64,000 nt of DNA from Chryseobacterium salipaludis (lineage in GTDB: Bacteria > Bacteroidota > Bacteroidia > Flavobacteriales > Weeksellaceae). A model generated the notes under the pieces. The model did not search any database. It was not told the origin of the DNA and was given only the letters and a program-made list of their open reading frames with translations. Below, piece by piece: positions 45,201 to 53,923 of the stretch. The translations under genes and the position numbers were made by a program. Positions within the stretch are counted from its first letter, which is position 1. Each line of letters opens with the position of its first letter. Location of the stretch: contig NZ_JALHKS010000001.1 of the NCBI RefSeq assembly GCF_022968825.1, positions 496,001 through 560,000 on the forward strand, in the 5' to 3' direction.

Positions 45201-46448
45201 CATACTTTGTGATATAAGGTTGAAATTTAGTTCGGCCACGCGATAGCAATCGGGATCGCCGGGGTTCTGAACACGCACATAATAGGTGCGGGCGGCAGTT
45301 ACCTGCGCTTGGTCGGGCTGTGGATTCGCACCGCTCACGGCATCATCCCCGGTTAAGTGGAAAGTGAACAGCAAATCATCCGGATTCTGACTGGTGAGCT
45401 GGCTGCGGTAATCGCGCAGGTTCACCGTCTGGCTGGCGGAGCCGCAAAAAACATGGTTGTAATTTCGGGCCAGCGGAAAATCCGGCGCGAAGGTTACCGT
45501 GGCTGTATCTTCGAGCACAAAATCCTGCGCCCCGCACAGCGGATAGCTGACTTTGGCAGTGTATTTCTTATTCTGGTCCGGGCATACCGTTACCGTATCA
45601 CCGGAACCGACCTGCTTGCCGGTTTCATCAAGCCAATGAACGGAAGGCGTAACAGCATCGCCGGAAGGAGCAAAGCGGTATGCTTCATTCTGCGCCATCC
45701 AAACACCGGAGTTTCTGTCCTCCGGTGAATAACCGACGGTACGATCGAAATTAATAATCCCGATTAAGGCATTTTTAAATTTGGCCGTACTGCAGGGCAA
45801 CGGCTTGTTCTCCACAAAGATTTCGATGATGTTCGAACCTTCGTGCAAGACGATCTGGGAAGATATGAGCTGTTCGCAGCCAACCAAGCGCCCGCGATAA
45901 AAATTAACCACAAGTTTGCGGCAGGGTGCCACGCCGGTAATACTGTAATAAATCTCGGAATCATTATCCGGCCGGAACACCATATCGTTGAAGGCCCCGA
46001 AAATACTGGCACGCGGAAGTGCCTCGCTAGGGTTCTGTTCCTCTACATTCGGATAATTAATGGACCCAAACTGCGCACTTTCAAACGTCAGCATACCGTT
46101 GGTTCCGATCACCACCTCGCGGTAATTATTGCCAAAGAAGCAGAAGTCAAAAGGCAGCGTTACTTTCTTCAAAAATAAATCATCCGCATCCGCGTGCAGC
46201 GGTGTTCCTTCGTTGAATTGTCCGTACGGCTGGAAATTCGCAGGCGATACTTCATAGGTCTCCGTACGGTGAAAGGTGGGATACGCCACTTTAAGGGAGA
46301 GACACTCGCCCTGCAACGGATACGCACAATTAATCAGGACATCCTCATTCCCGAGCGCATCCGTCACTTTTGCATTATTGCAATACTGCTGAGCCGGCAT
46401 CAGAGATGCAAAGCAGAGGCTTATAAAAAAGAGTACTAATTTCTGCAT
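42255..46448 (-). CDS. Giant T9SS type B sorting-domain surface protein
   Basis: This 1397-residue secreted protein starts at 46448 (signal MQKLVLFFISLCFASLMPAQQ). After an N-terminal region of about 280 residues come many repeated units of about 85-90 residues. These carry CD-x-N/D-x-D/N-G-x-E-x-F/V-D-L-like and Y-x-T/K-x-x-D/E-A motifs, each with one or two Cys. The C-terminal domain (about 1310-1397, with NAFTPNDDGRNDTW and DSYWYVLTL) is the T9SS type B/CHU_C signal. It is probably exported by the type IX system as an adhesin-like protein. The ligand is unknown. Confidence 0.88.
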   Translation of the reverse strand: MQKLVLFFISLCFASLMPAQQYCNNAKVTDALGNEDVLINCAYPLQGECLSLKVAYPTFHRTETYEVSPANFQPYGQFNEGTPLHADADDLFLKKVTLPFDFCFFGNNYREVVIGTNGMLTFESAQFGSINYPNVEEQNPSEALPRASIFGAFNDMVFRPDNDSEIYYSITGVAPCRKLVVNFYRGRLVGCEQLISSQIVLHEGSNIIEIFVENKPLPCSTAKFKNALIGIINFDRTVGYSPEDRNSGVWMAQNEAYRFAPSGDAVTPSVHWLDETGKQVGSGDTVTVCPDQNKKYTAKVSYPLCGAQDFVLEDTATVTFAPDFPLARNYNHVFCGSASQTVNLRDYRSQLTSQNPDDLLFTFHLTGDDAVSGANPQPDQAQVTAARTYYVRVQNPGDPDCYRVAELNFNLISQSMLTHQVTLCDNENDGVERNYLLAQLNDKLFAAPLNGTLQYYRTEQDATAGTNELKRADLTAGMQLFVNYKTQNCNQVFGPVTINFTASPDITSPIQVKVSTCDFKRDNTEPYDFLAVVGPKITTNPDFTITFYQTRAQALSGSGPSLTTIREGKYEVYARVENSAGCYSIAVIEMDVFFTKVESIHYTASLCFDGTEDVAVDLSQYAPLMLKQSPVGITTGYFKSEADAEQNQNEISPQQLITDNGNLITKVFYIRFADATDCFAVKRLTVNLVHVVIAKDAFTACDLKNDGREEVTLADYSKEIAGNQNAVVSYFKTQDQANSNTGPISKAEVNGTLTLYVRITSYGCFNIFPIEIKLTPTPDVKPVVTLTKNAVCDNNNDGEEPVNLAVMEKEIFSDAGVSFAYFKKYNPDTHAFSEPISDPKAYVVAGAGKVFVRVSYAGGCSSASEINIRLHFLPAIVLQPAALQKCDYDFNNNESFVLSDAVSQLYQPAENTYPLSDLTITYHKTKEAADAGGPQIKSPFVTARSLITVWARFTSKTNGCYSVAPVELQSYMPPKARNSTIADICDRNLDGLYELDLTAHTAGMVYQASQNNIFKFYKTKADAERNVNQIENPAQFEFEPSLTRIWVRVENIPGCFDVATVDLRTGKKVTLNPGPYLIDECDAGNDQLETVDLTQFERQLFAGTAQFTYYPTFEDLKKNQNQILVPNAYLFNQKSGRNTVVVKVNAPGFCPEKSEITLKLRTTPMFTVPDQYFCPGVPITIAPDLSELDLTGYEWRNPANQVVGTTAKLPNVKSEGTYHLTVTARNGCTFTAPVKVFAYEVPVITKLVAEGNTYTVIANGSRKILYSIDGKNFQESNVFTNLPAGVIDFYVKFADRECLGEMKQGLILNVKNAFTPNDDGRNDTWVIDDLYVFDGKTTNLKIYNRYQQKIYEQDSATRLEWNGKTASRVVPTDSYWYVLTLADGRVFTGWIMVKDRN

Positions 46449-46840
46449 GTTGGTTTTGGTTATTAATGACACAAAAACGCCGCAGAAACCGAGAAAGTAA
46501 ACCAAGGCAGATTAAGGCTCTGCCGGGCACATGTACTCATTTTTTTTCATCAGATAATCAGGATTGATTGTTGTGTTTTGAAGTTGTGTCCCTTCTCAAT
46601 TCCCGTTGTAATCATAATGCCGTAATGGCAAATTATGCACCATTCAGTTATCAACCTGCTATGCCAAAACCTTTATTACAAAGTCTTTTTACAGCCATAT
46701 TATGATTATGCTTATTTTTTGTCGGTTTTTAAGAGTGCAAATTTCAGCAAATAATCTGAATCTGCATAGCACTTTTTGATGCAGTTACATGATTTTTAGC
46801 ATACTGCAGTTTTGCGTAAATTTGCCGCAAGAACATTTCC
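46449..46840. other. Intergenic region upstream of glnS
   Basis: This 392-nt gap lies between the divergent T9SS protein gene and glnS. It has a small GCCGTAATGGC inverted repeat near 46619-46629 and the glnS promoter element near its end. No ORF, tRNA or riboswitch was recognised. Confidence 0.5.
46817..46824 (+). promoter_or_regulatory. Candidate -7 element of glnS
   Basis: TAAATTTG matches TAnnTTTG and ends 16 nt before the ATG, a normal short leader. Confidence 0.5.
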
Positions 46841-48514
46841 ATGGAAGAAGAAAAAAGATCCCTCAATTTTATTGAACAAATTATAGAAGATGACCTGGCA
46901 GCGGGTATGCCGAAAGAACAACTGCGCTTTCGGTTTCCGCCGGAGCCGAATGGTTATCTGCACATCGGCCACACCAAAGCCATCTGTATTAATTTCGGGC
47001 TGGGCGAAAAATATAACGCACCGGTCAATCTGCGGTTTGATGACACCAATCCCGAGAAAGAAGAACAGGAATTCGTGGATTCCATTAAAGCTGATATTGA
47101 CTGGCTGGGTTTCAAATATGATAAAGAAGTGTATGCTTCTGATTATTTCGGACAGTTATATAAGTGGGCGGTGCAAATGATTAAAGACGGGAAAGCCTAC
47201 GTGGATGAGCAATCGTCGGAAATGATTACGGCGCAGCGCAAAACGCCATTTGAGCCCGGCATTGAATCACCATACCGCAACCGTCCCGTGGCAGAAAGCC
47301 TGGACTTGTTTGAAAAAATGAAAAACGGAGCGTTCGAGGAAGGCAGCATGTCACTGCGTGCAAAAATCGATATGGCTTCACCAAATATGAATATGCGCGA
47401 TCCGGTGATGTACCGGATCCTGCGCCGGCCGCACCACCGTACCGGTACCGACTGGAAGATTTATCCGATGTACGACTGGGCACACGGAGAGTCTGATTAT
47501 ATCGAACAAATTTCGCACTCGCTGTGTTCGCTGGAATTTGAAAACCACCGTCCGCTGTACAACTGGTACCTGGATCAGGTGTACGCTGAAGGAACCGTGC
47601 GCAACAAACAGCGCGAATTTGCCAGGCTGAATGTTACCTATATGATAACCTCCAAGCGCAAACTCCAGAGGCTGGTGGCAGAGAACGCCGTGACCGGCTG
47701 GGACGATCCCAGGATGCCGACCATTTCCGGCATGAGAAGGTTGGGTTATACACCGGCCGCGCTGAAGAACTTTATTGACCGTGTGGGCGTTGCCAAGCGT
47801 GAGAACATGATTGACATTCAGCTGCTGGAATTTTTTGTGCGCGAAGACCTGAACAAAATCGCAACCCGGGTGATGGCCGTGGTGGATCCGGTGAAACTGG
47901 TGATTACCAACTATCCCGAAGGCCCGGAAGAATGGCTGGAAACGGAAAACAACCCGGAAGACCAAAATGCCGGCACACGCCAGGTGCCTTTTTCACGGGA
48001 ACTGTACATCGAGCGCGAAGACTTTAAAGAAGAAGCCAACAAAAAATTCTTCCGTTTGAAACTGGGCGGTGAAGTGCGCCTGAAATCTGCCTATATTATT
48101 AAAGCAGAAAGCGTAGACAAAGACGAGAATGGCGAGATTACGACCATTTATGCGACCTATGACCCGCTGAGCAAATCGGGCAGCGGCACGGAAGAAAGCT
48201 TAAGAAAAGTAAAAGGTACCCTGCACTGGGTTTCAGCAGCACATGCCCTGCCGCTAGAAGTCCGCATCTATGACCGACTGTTTACCCATCCGGAACCGGA
48301 CGCCGAAAAAGAAACTGATTTCATGGACCTGCTGAATCCGGAAAGTTTAAAAACAGTACAGGGATTTGCGGAACCAAGCCTGAAGGATGCCAGGGTAGGC
48401 GCACCGTATCAGTTCCAGCGCATCGGCTACTTTACCAAAGACCGCGACTCCAGCGAGGAAAAACTGGTATTCAACAGAACGGTTACCTTAAAAGATTCTT
48501 ATAAACCAGAATAA
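46841..48514 (+). CDS. glnS: Glutaminyl-tRNA synthetase
   Basis: GlnRS charges tRNA-Gln directly. Its 557 residues carry the class I signature PPEPNGYLHIGH (about 32-43), LRFDDTNPEKE, YPMYDWAHGESD, and a KMSKS-equivalent MITSKRKL. The C-terminal anticodon-binding barrel follows. GlnRS in place of the GatCAB route is found in part of the Bacteroidota. It is a single gene ended by a strong terminator. Confidence 0.96.
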   Translation: MEEEKRSLNFIEQIIEDDLAAGMPKEQLRFRFPPEPNGYLHIGHTKAICINFGLGEKYNAPVNLRFDDTNPEKEEQEFVDSIKADIDWLGFKYDKEVYASDYFGQLYKWAVQMIKDGKAYVDEQSSEMITAQRKTPFEPGIESPYRNRPVAESLDLFEKMKNGAFEEGSMSLRAKIDMASPNMNMRDPVMYRILRRPHHRTGTDWKIYPMYDWAHGESDYIEQISHSLCSLEFENHRPLYNWYLDQVYAEGTVRNKQREFARLNVTYMITSKRKLQRLVAENAVTGWDDPRMPTISGMRRLGYTPAALKNFIDRVGVAKRENMIDIQLLEFFVREDLNKIATRVMAVVDPVKLVITNYPEGPEEWLETENNPEDQNAGTRQVPFSRELYIEREDFKEEANKKFFRLKLGGEVRLKSAYIIKAESVDKDENGEITTIYATYDPLSKSGSGTEESLRKVKGTLHWVSAAHALPLEVRIYDRLFTHPEPDAEKETDFMDLLNPESLKTVQGFAEPSLKDARVGAPYQFQRIGYFTKDRDSSEEKLVFNRTVTLKDSYKPE

Positions 48515-48520
48515 AAACTG

Positions 48521-48550
48521 AAACTCCGGCCGGCCCGGAGTTTTTTTTTG
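48521..48550 (+). terminator. Terminator after glnS
   Basis: The 9-bp stem AAACTCCGG/CCGGAGTTT with a short loop is followed by a run of Ts, 6 nt after the glnS stop. Confidence 0.88.
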
Positions 48551-48700
48551 TGAGTATACCATATTTCGTAATGCACGCTTCTTTCTTACTAATTTCAATT
48601 GACTGCGTCTGCCTTGTTTAATACAATGAAAGCCACGCGTTTTCTGCCTACTTTATTTTTTATAAGTATCTTCGCAGGAAATTTTCACACTAAAAATGCA

Positions 48701-49870
48701 ATGAAAAAGGCCCTGTCTCTCGTTCTTTTCTGTACAGCCGTTTTATGGTACGCGCAGGAGGGAATCACGTTCCGCGACGGCGATTTTAAAACCGCGCTCG
48801 CACAGGCAAAAAAGGAAAAGAAACTCATCTTCATGGACGCTTTTGCTGCCTGGTGCGGCCCATGTAAACTGATGGAGAAAAATGTGTTTACGCAACCGGC
48901 TGTCGGTAAATATTATAATGACAATTTTATCAACGTGCGCTATGATATGGAAAAAGGGGAAGGCCGCGAAATCGCTCAAAAATATGGCGTGCGTTCCTAT
49001 CCTTCCTTTTTATTTCTGAATGGTGATGGCGAAGTCGTGCTTCAAAGCTATGGCTATATGGTGGAAAATGATTTCCTGCAGGTCGGCCGGGAAGCCAATC
49101 AGCCGAAACTTGCCACAAAATCCTCACGCGAACTTTTTAACGAAGGAGAGAAAAATCCTGAACTGCTGCTGAACATGATGCGTGCCAATGCACAGACCGA
49201 TTATGATTTTGCCAAAAAAGTATCTGAGCGTTATTTTCAGGTTAAAAAAGGTCAGCCGCTGACGCGTGATGAAATCGGCACTTTGCTTTTCTTCCTGAAA
49301 TCACCGGATGATGCGAACTACGCTATTTTCCGCGAACGGAAAGCTGAGATCGAGCAGATCATGTCACCAGATATTTACCATCAGTTTGATGTGAATATTA
49401 AAATCTCCGCGGTAATGGAAAAAGCAGTGGACCAGACGACAGGTTTGATTAATGACGCTTACTTCCGGCAGCAAGCCACACCGCTGGTCGGGAAAACCGA
49501 TGCTGAAACGGCATTGCAGCGAATGAAGGTGATTTATTACCCGACCATTGGAAAGTTTGACGAATATGAGCAGGCCGCCCTGGCATATTATAAAAACACC
49601 GAAGAATTTAATCCGGACGAGCTCTTGAAAGCCGCCTGGATTTTCAGCGAATATGTGAAGACGCCCGCTTCCCTTAAAAAAGCGGTGATCTGGGCCGAAA
49701 AAGCCGTGATGAAAGCCGAAAGTGCGGATAATACATTTGTGCTCGCACGTCTTTATGCTAAAACTGGAAACAAAGAAGGCGCAAAAATGTACGCCGAACA
49801 ATCCCTCAACCTCGCTGCCCGCACCGGTGCCGATGCTACCGCTGCCCGCCAATTGCTGGAAAGCCTGTAA
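48701..49870 (+). CDS. Periplasmic thioredoxin-fold protein with helical C-terminal region
   Basis: This 389-residue exported protein has a signal peptide at about 1-19 (MKKALSLVLFCTAVLWYAQ). A thioredoxin domain (about 20-140) follows with the redox motif AAWCGPCKLM and cis-Pro segment RSYPSFLFL. About 240 helical, TPR-like residues complete it. The start at 48701 is chosen for the signal peptide; the frame is open further upstream. A TATCTTCG box (48667-48674) is a one-mismatch -7 element. It probably handles disulfides or thiols in the periplasm. The DUF3575 gene follows 9 nt later. Confidence 0.85.
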   Translation: MKKALSLVLFCTAVLWYAQEGITFRDGDFKTALAQAKKEKKLIFMDAFAAWCGPCKLMEKNVFTQPAVGKYYNDNFINVRYDMEKGEGREIAQKYGVRSYPSFLFLNGDGEVVLQSYGYMVENDFLQVGREANQPKLATKSSRELFNEGEKNPELLLNMMRANAQTDYDFAKKVSERYFQVKKGQPLTRDEIGTLLFFLKSPDDANYAIFRERKAEIEQIMSPDIYHQFDVNIKISAVMEKAVDQTTGLINDAYFRQQATPLVGKTDAETALQRMKVIYYPTIGKFDEYEQAALAYYKNTEEFNPDELLKAAWIFSEYVKTPASLKKAVIWAEKAVMKAESADNTFVLARLYAKTGNKEGAKMYAEQSLNLAARTGADATAARQLLESL

Positions 49871-49879
49871 CAATTACCT

Positions 49880-50506
49880 GTGAAAAAACTGCTGCTATCT
49901 GCTGTCCTCGTGCAGTCTGCGCTCCTGAGCGCTCAATCGGAACCCGTTTCAAAAAAGCCTGAAAACGTTATAAAAGCCAATGGGGTGTTTCTGCCGGCAG
50001 GAATCCTGAATGCCGCGTTGGAACATCAGCTCGGTGAGAAGTACACTCTGCAGGGCGACGTTTTTATTTCACCATGGAAATCTTTTTTTGGCCGTTATCT
50101 GCAGGTATATTCTGCCGGCGTGGAAGGCCGGTATTATTTTACCGAAGCTTTTGATAAATGGTATATGGGCGCCAATATTTCCGGTATCCGTTTCATTATG
50201 GAAAAATGGAATTACTGGGGCGACGGCACGTATCAATATAAAGAAGGTCAGCCTGTTTATAATGTGAAAGACCTTTACCAGGATGGTTTCGGTTTTATGT
50301 TGGGCGCAACCGTCGGCTATCAGGTACCGCTCAGCGAGCATTGGAAGCTGGATTTCTTTCTGACCGGCGGCAGCGTGCAGACTTTCTATAAAGGCAAACA
50401 CAAAACGCTGCCCGTTCGCTACGATGACGAACCCGGCCGCACCTGGAACCGCAGCGGCGAATGGCTACCGTACCGCGGCGGCATTATGATTGGATACACC
50501 CTTTAA
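49880..50506 (+). CDS. DUF3575-like outer-membrane beta-barrel protein
   Basis: The 208-residue secreted protein starts with GTG and a signal peptide (KKLLLSAVLVQSALLSAQS). NVIKANGVFLPAGILNAALEHQL, GDVFISPWKSFFGRYLQ and YYFTEAFDKWYMG are typical of DUF3575 proteins of Bacteroidota. The alternating hydrophobic pattern and terminal aromatic-rich strands suggest a small outer-membrane barrel. It follows the thioredoxin-fold gene by 9 nt and precedes a small membrane protein by 2 nt. Confidence 0.78.
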   Translation: MKKLLLSAVLVQSALLSAQSEPVSKKPENVIKANGVFLPAGILNAALEHQLGEKYTLQGDVFISPWKSFFGRYLQVYSAGVEGRYYFTEAFDKWYMGANISGIRFIMEKWNYWGDGTYQYKEGQPVYNVKDLYQDGFGFMLGATVGYQVPLSEHWKLDFFLTGGSVQTFYKGKHKTLPVRYDDEPGRTWNRSGEWLPYRGGIMIGYTL

Positions 50507-50508
50507 CT

Positions 50509-50712
50509 ATGGATATTAAAAGCACCCGATACCTTATTATTGCGGCCATTACGTTTGTGGTCCTTTTCCTGTTCAATTATCTGGGCAATCAGCTCCCCGA
50601 TAAGCTGGAGCGCGCGCTGATGACCGCCTTTGCCGGCGTGGTGGGCCTCACCATCGGGATGTGGTTTGTACACCGCAACTCGAAGGATGACACGCATCAT
50701 GATTTTGATTAA
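50509..50712 (+). CDS. Small two-helix inner-membrane protein
   Basis: This 67-residue protein (ATG at 50509) has two predicted membrane helices (about residues 8-24 and 39-53). It has a His/Asp-rich tail (KDDTHHDFD). I recognise no family. It sits 2 nt after the DUF3575 gene and is probably co-translated with it. It is the last gene before the accessory region. Confidence 0.65.
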   Translation: MDIKSTRYLIIAAITFVVLFLFNYLGNQLPDKLERALMTAFAGVVGLTIGMWFVHRNSKDDTHHDFD

Positions 50713-50846
50713 AAAAGTACCGCTTTAACTGGTACTTGCTACTAAAGACTTCAGACGCAAGCTCCTGTTGGATTATTCCTGCGAATGATGTTCTGCGTTT
50801 ATCTGCAAACGCTTTCTCGAGGCCATTTTTTTTCTTTTATGATTAG

Positions 50847-50911
50847 GCGGACATTTCGCGCTGTACGCTCCTGCGCAAGGGTCGCAAGTTTCACTCGTTC
50901 CGCTTCTGGCC
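50847..50911 (+). repeat. Dispersed intergenic repeat, copy A (partial)
   Basis: It begins with GGCGGACATTTCGCGCTGTA, shared with copies B and C, and then diverges. It is followed by a GC-rich stretch with CACTCGTTCCGC. It lies in the 257-nt gap after the two-helix protein gene. No ORF is present. Confidence 0.6.
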
Positions 50912-50969
50912 TATTATTTAATTTTATAATCTTAAGCAGGTTAAGTATGGAACATTAAAACATGATTTT

Positions 50970-51509
50970 ATGAAGATCACAACATTCTTTTTAACATGCA
51001 TTTGTTCATTTATAGGTATGCACTCAGCTGCGCAAAGGACAGTGGACGCTACTTTTCCACAAAATAACAAATTACTGTATGACAACGAGGAGCTCGTTTA
51101 CTCCTTTACAACAAAAAATCAGAAAAAGGTCGTTATAGCAAAAGACAGAAGCAACCGCTATATCCAATACCGGTATGGCAGTTCAGGAAAAGTTGAACTC
51201 GAATTTCCGAAGGATCGCACCCCGGAAAGCTGGAATAGGTTTCAGTATAACTCCTATCGCAGAGGTGGTGGCAAACAAAATGCAGGGATGGAAATAGATA
51301 ATCTCCGATTTTCAAACAATGGGTACACTTATCTGATATACAGAACCTATTTTTCAGAAGATGACACCAAAAGCGCCGGAATTATAATTACCGACCCGCA
51401 GAACAAAGAAGTCAAAATCAAAGGCATTCCTCAGACAATAAAAGGTTGTATCTGCAATCTTGAGTATATAGGCCTTATTGAAAATACAGACATCGGACTA
51501 AGCTTTTAA
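50970..51509 (+). CDS. Secreted protein of unknown function
   Basis: The 179-residue protein has a signal peptide (about 1-21, ending HSAAQ) and a beta-rich mature part with a basic SYRRGGGKQ loop. Two Cys (CIC near the C-terminus) are present. I recognise no family. It stands alone between copies A and B of the dispersed repeat, in the accessory region. Confidence 0.6.
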   Translation: MKITTFFLTCICSFIGMHSAAQRTVDATFPQNNKLLYDNEELVYSFTTKNQKKVVIAKDRSNRYIQYRYGSSGKVELEFPKDRTPESWNRFQYNSYRRGGGKQNAGMEIDNLRFSNNGYTYLIYRTYFSEDDTKSAGIIITDPQNKEVKIKGIPQTIKGCICNLEYIGLIENTDIGLSF

Positions 51510-52093
51510 TCCGGAAAGAAAATGCTTAGCATTTGTTTGAAAAATCTTTGCATTACCAACCACATCATATTTTTGGAAGCGGAGGTTTGTGTATTGAACT
51601 ACGCAATCTTGAAAACAGTATAATAGGCATAATCATTGGGGCGGACATTTCGCGCTGTACGTTCATACTCCTCGCTCGGTCGGGTCCGCTGCGCTCCGCC
51701 GCCTCGCTGTGGGGTAACCACTGCCATCGCGGCCGCGGGAAGTGCAACTTGGGTAAAGATCTGTTAATTGACGGTAATATCGCTTCTCTTAAGAAACTGC
51801 TCTGCTTCACACGCTATCGCTTGCCATCCGCATCACGTAGCGACATGGCCTGAGTTACGGTCTGAACTTTGCTCCGGCTTCTCCATGCAGCATTTGCGGT
51901 TGTTTAAGTGCCAACGAAACCTGCAGGGCAATTTTAATCTGTTGTTTAAATTCTTTAATGAATGTCAGATGATTGTTTTGAGGTTTGGTCCTGATTTTAG
52001 GTAACTAGAAATTTGTTTCATTTACCTATTTTTAATTGACCAAAACAGCGCGATGCACACGCAGTCATAAAAATAATTATAAGATCCATCTAT
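51510..52093. other. Intergenic region holding repeat copy B
   Basis: This 584-nt stretch carries repeat copy B (51639-51750) and then sequence without a convincing reading frame. The last 80 nt are AT-rich and lead into the transporter remnant. Confidence 0.5.
51639..51750 (+). repeat. Dispersed intergenic repeat, copy B
   Basis: This copy is about 112 nt. It begins GGGCGGACATTTCGCGCTGT, passes through ACTCCTCGCTCGGTCGG and GCCGCCTCGCTG, and ends GCCATCGCGGCCGCGGGAAG. It is near-identical along its whole length to copy C. It is far more GC-rich than its surroundings. Confidence 0.85.
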
Positions 52094-52763
52094 ATGAACC
52101 AGCCTCCCATTGACGAGAATTCCGAACGCAGCACACCCTCCGGAAAAACACCGTTTGAACGCAGCCGTTTTGGCGGCACCGTGCGTACTCCGAAAACAGA
52201 GGACGAAGTTCCGGTATCCAAAAAGTGACTTGGGCAGGGGCGCTGAAGAACTGTCGCAGAACAAAACGACCCAGGTGAACTGGAGCGTGCTGATTATTTC
52301 TTCGCTGGTCATTACCGCCTTTTCAGTCTGGGCGATCATCACGCCGGGCCAGGCCAGCGCAACCATGGAACGGGTGTTTCGCCCGGCGCTGGACGAAGTG
52401 GCCGCCGAGTTTCGCGGCCAGGGCTATGAAGCCGAACGCCGGAACGCTGATCACGATAAAACGGTATCAACCATTGACTCCACCCGACCGTCGGATCAGC
52501 TGCTGCGGGTTTCCACGGAAAGCGGCCACGACTTCTACTATCAGGTTGCCATGATTCCCACGCCTACCCCAACCTTCAGCGGCAAAATGGCTTTGGATCA
52601 CGATGTCTATTATCGTCTCGAAGTCACCACCCAAACCGGCTCGGGCGGCTACGACCTGATGGGCCTCACCAAACAACAGGTCATTGATGATGTACTGGAG
52701 CAGTATGAAGCGTATTTAACGTATGTGCGGGAATTGGGTGAAGGAGGTGATCTCAAGACATAG
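52094..52763 (+). pseudogene. Internally deleted, frameshifted BetT-type (BCCT) choline/betaine transporter remnant
   Basis: The main open frame (52110-52763) joins two ends of a BetT-like transporter. One is a first membrane helix (about 59-76, VLIISSLVITAFSVWAII, then TPGQASATM). The other is the BetT cytoplasmic C-terminal domain (SGHDFYYQV, DVYYRLEV, YDLMGLTKQQVIDDVLEQYE). The ~500-residue transport core is missing, with the junction near 52366. A 44-codon ORF from ATG 52094 in another frame ends at TGA 52226 beside an A5 run and may be the original N-terminus. The codons are strikingly GC-rich and proteobacterial in style. It is very likely a transferred, decayed gene. Confidence 0.8.
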
Positions 52764-53061
52764 CATCAGCGATGATCGCAATTTCGAAGCTTTCGAATAG
52801 AAATTAGACAAAGGCTTGCTGATTATGTTGATATCAATTTACTACCAAAAAGAACTACTCTCTTGCACTCTAATTAATTTAAGATGAAGAAGAACCTGCA
52901 GGCATTAAATTAATTGATCCTGCATTGAAGAAAAAATTTGGAAATAATTGAATTAATAAACGAGCGCACGCAATATAAACTTCATTATATTTAACTGCTA
53001 ATAATATAGTATTATTTACTGCACACTCAATACTACCATTTCACCTCTTACACAAAGCGTT
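52764..53061. other. AT-rich gap with short coding-like remnants
   Basis: These 298 nt have no intact gene. Two short stretches look coding: one reading ADYVDINLLPKRTTLL before a stop at about 52875, and one reading DEEEPAGIKLIDPALKKKF ending at a TGA near 52951. They may be fragments of a decayed gene. The evidence is weak. Confidence 0.3.
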
Positions 53062-53923
53062 ATGAAAAGTTCCAAAATTTTACTACTTTCTTTGTTATTA
53101 AGCCTTGTCTACTGCAAATCAAAACCAGCCAGCAATGAATCGCAGGAGAAACGATATACTTTGGTTGCAGACGAAGACGGTGTCGTAGCTGAAGTTTTCG
53201 ACTCCGCTGTGACAGATAAAAATAAATATAATGACAACAACATTATTTTCAAGGTCGGCAAGACCTTTCATTATAATTTTAAGCATATAACGCCCGAAGG
53301 TAGAACGCAATATTTCCGCGAGACCGGGATAGAAGATCAATGGGAATTTGTTGCCGCGGCGGCCGCTGATTCTGCTACCATTACTTCCGTAAAAATTGAG
53401 GTTTTGAATGGCAATCCAATGGCGGATCATCTTCCGGACTACAACCAAACCGTTTTAGCGTATCAAATGAAAAACAAGAACAGGCGGTCCATGTCCGGCG
53501 TAATTGAAAACGAAGCCAATGTGTGGATGCACCCACCACGCGATCTGTATTTTGAAATTCTGGAGTTGAACCCGTTTCCATATATAAAAGCCCCTTACCA
53601 AATCGGAACCAGCTGGACCTGGCATCTTACCATTGGGGATGGTTGGAGCGACAAACGCTGGAAGTTGTGGACCGGTCAAATTGAAAATAAATACAGGTAT
53701 CAGATTACCGGCAAACAGACTCTAAAAAACAAAAATGGGGAAAATACGATGCTTTGTGGTAGAGTCGACGGCTGTCAGCAGGATCGGAAAAACGAAATTG
53801 ATCGCATATTTTAATCCTCAGTATGGTTTTGTGAAGCTGGACTATACCAATATTGATAACAGCAAGACGATACTGGAGTTAACAAATGTGGAAAACAGGC
53901 TACAGCACGATAAAACACTGTAG
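53062..53923 (+). pseudogene. Lipoprotein gene interrupted by a frameshift
   Basis: The first frame (53062-53814) encodes 250 residues with signal MKSSKILLLSLLLSLVYC (Cys18) and a beta-rich body (QIGTSWTWHLTIGDGWSDKRW). Its last ~25 residues look unnatural. The +1 frame (53735-53923) gives VVESTAVSRIGKTKLIAYFN and KLDYTNIDNSKTILELTNV, the expected C-terminus of this Bacteroidota lipoprotein type. One extra base between about 53715 and 53750, where A and G runs occur, would explain both. It is either a real mutation or a sequencing error. The function of the family is unknown. Confidence 0.75.

Noticed and set aside
42255-46448. Repeats in the giant T9SS protein as a DNA-level tandem array
   Set aside because: The units are similar at protein level only; I see no near-identical DNA copies that would suggest recent expansion.
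48599-48700. 34-residue N-terminal extension of the thioredoxin-fold protein
   Set aside because: It would place a second hydrophobic stretch before a clear signal peptide; the ATG at 48701 is preferred.
50714-50737. AAGTACC...GGTACTT hairpin after the two-helix membrane protein gene
   Set aside because: The stem is only 7 bp and no T run follows; too weak to call a terminator.
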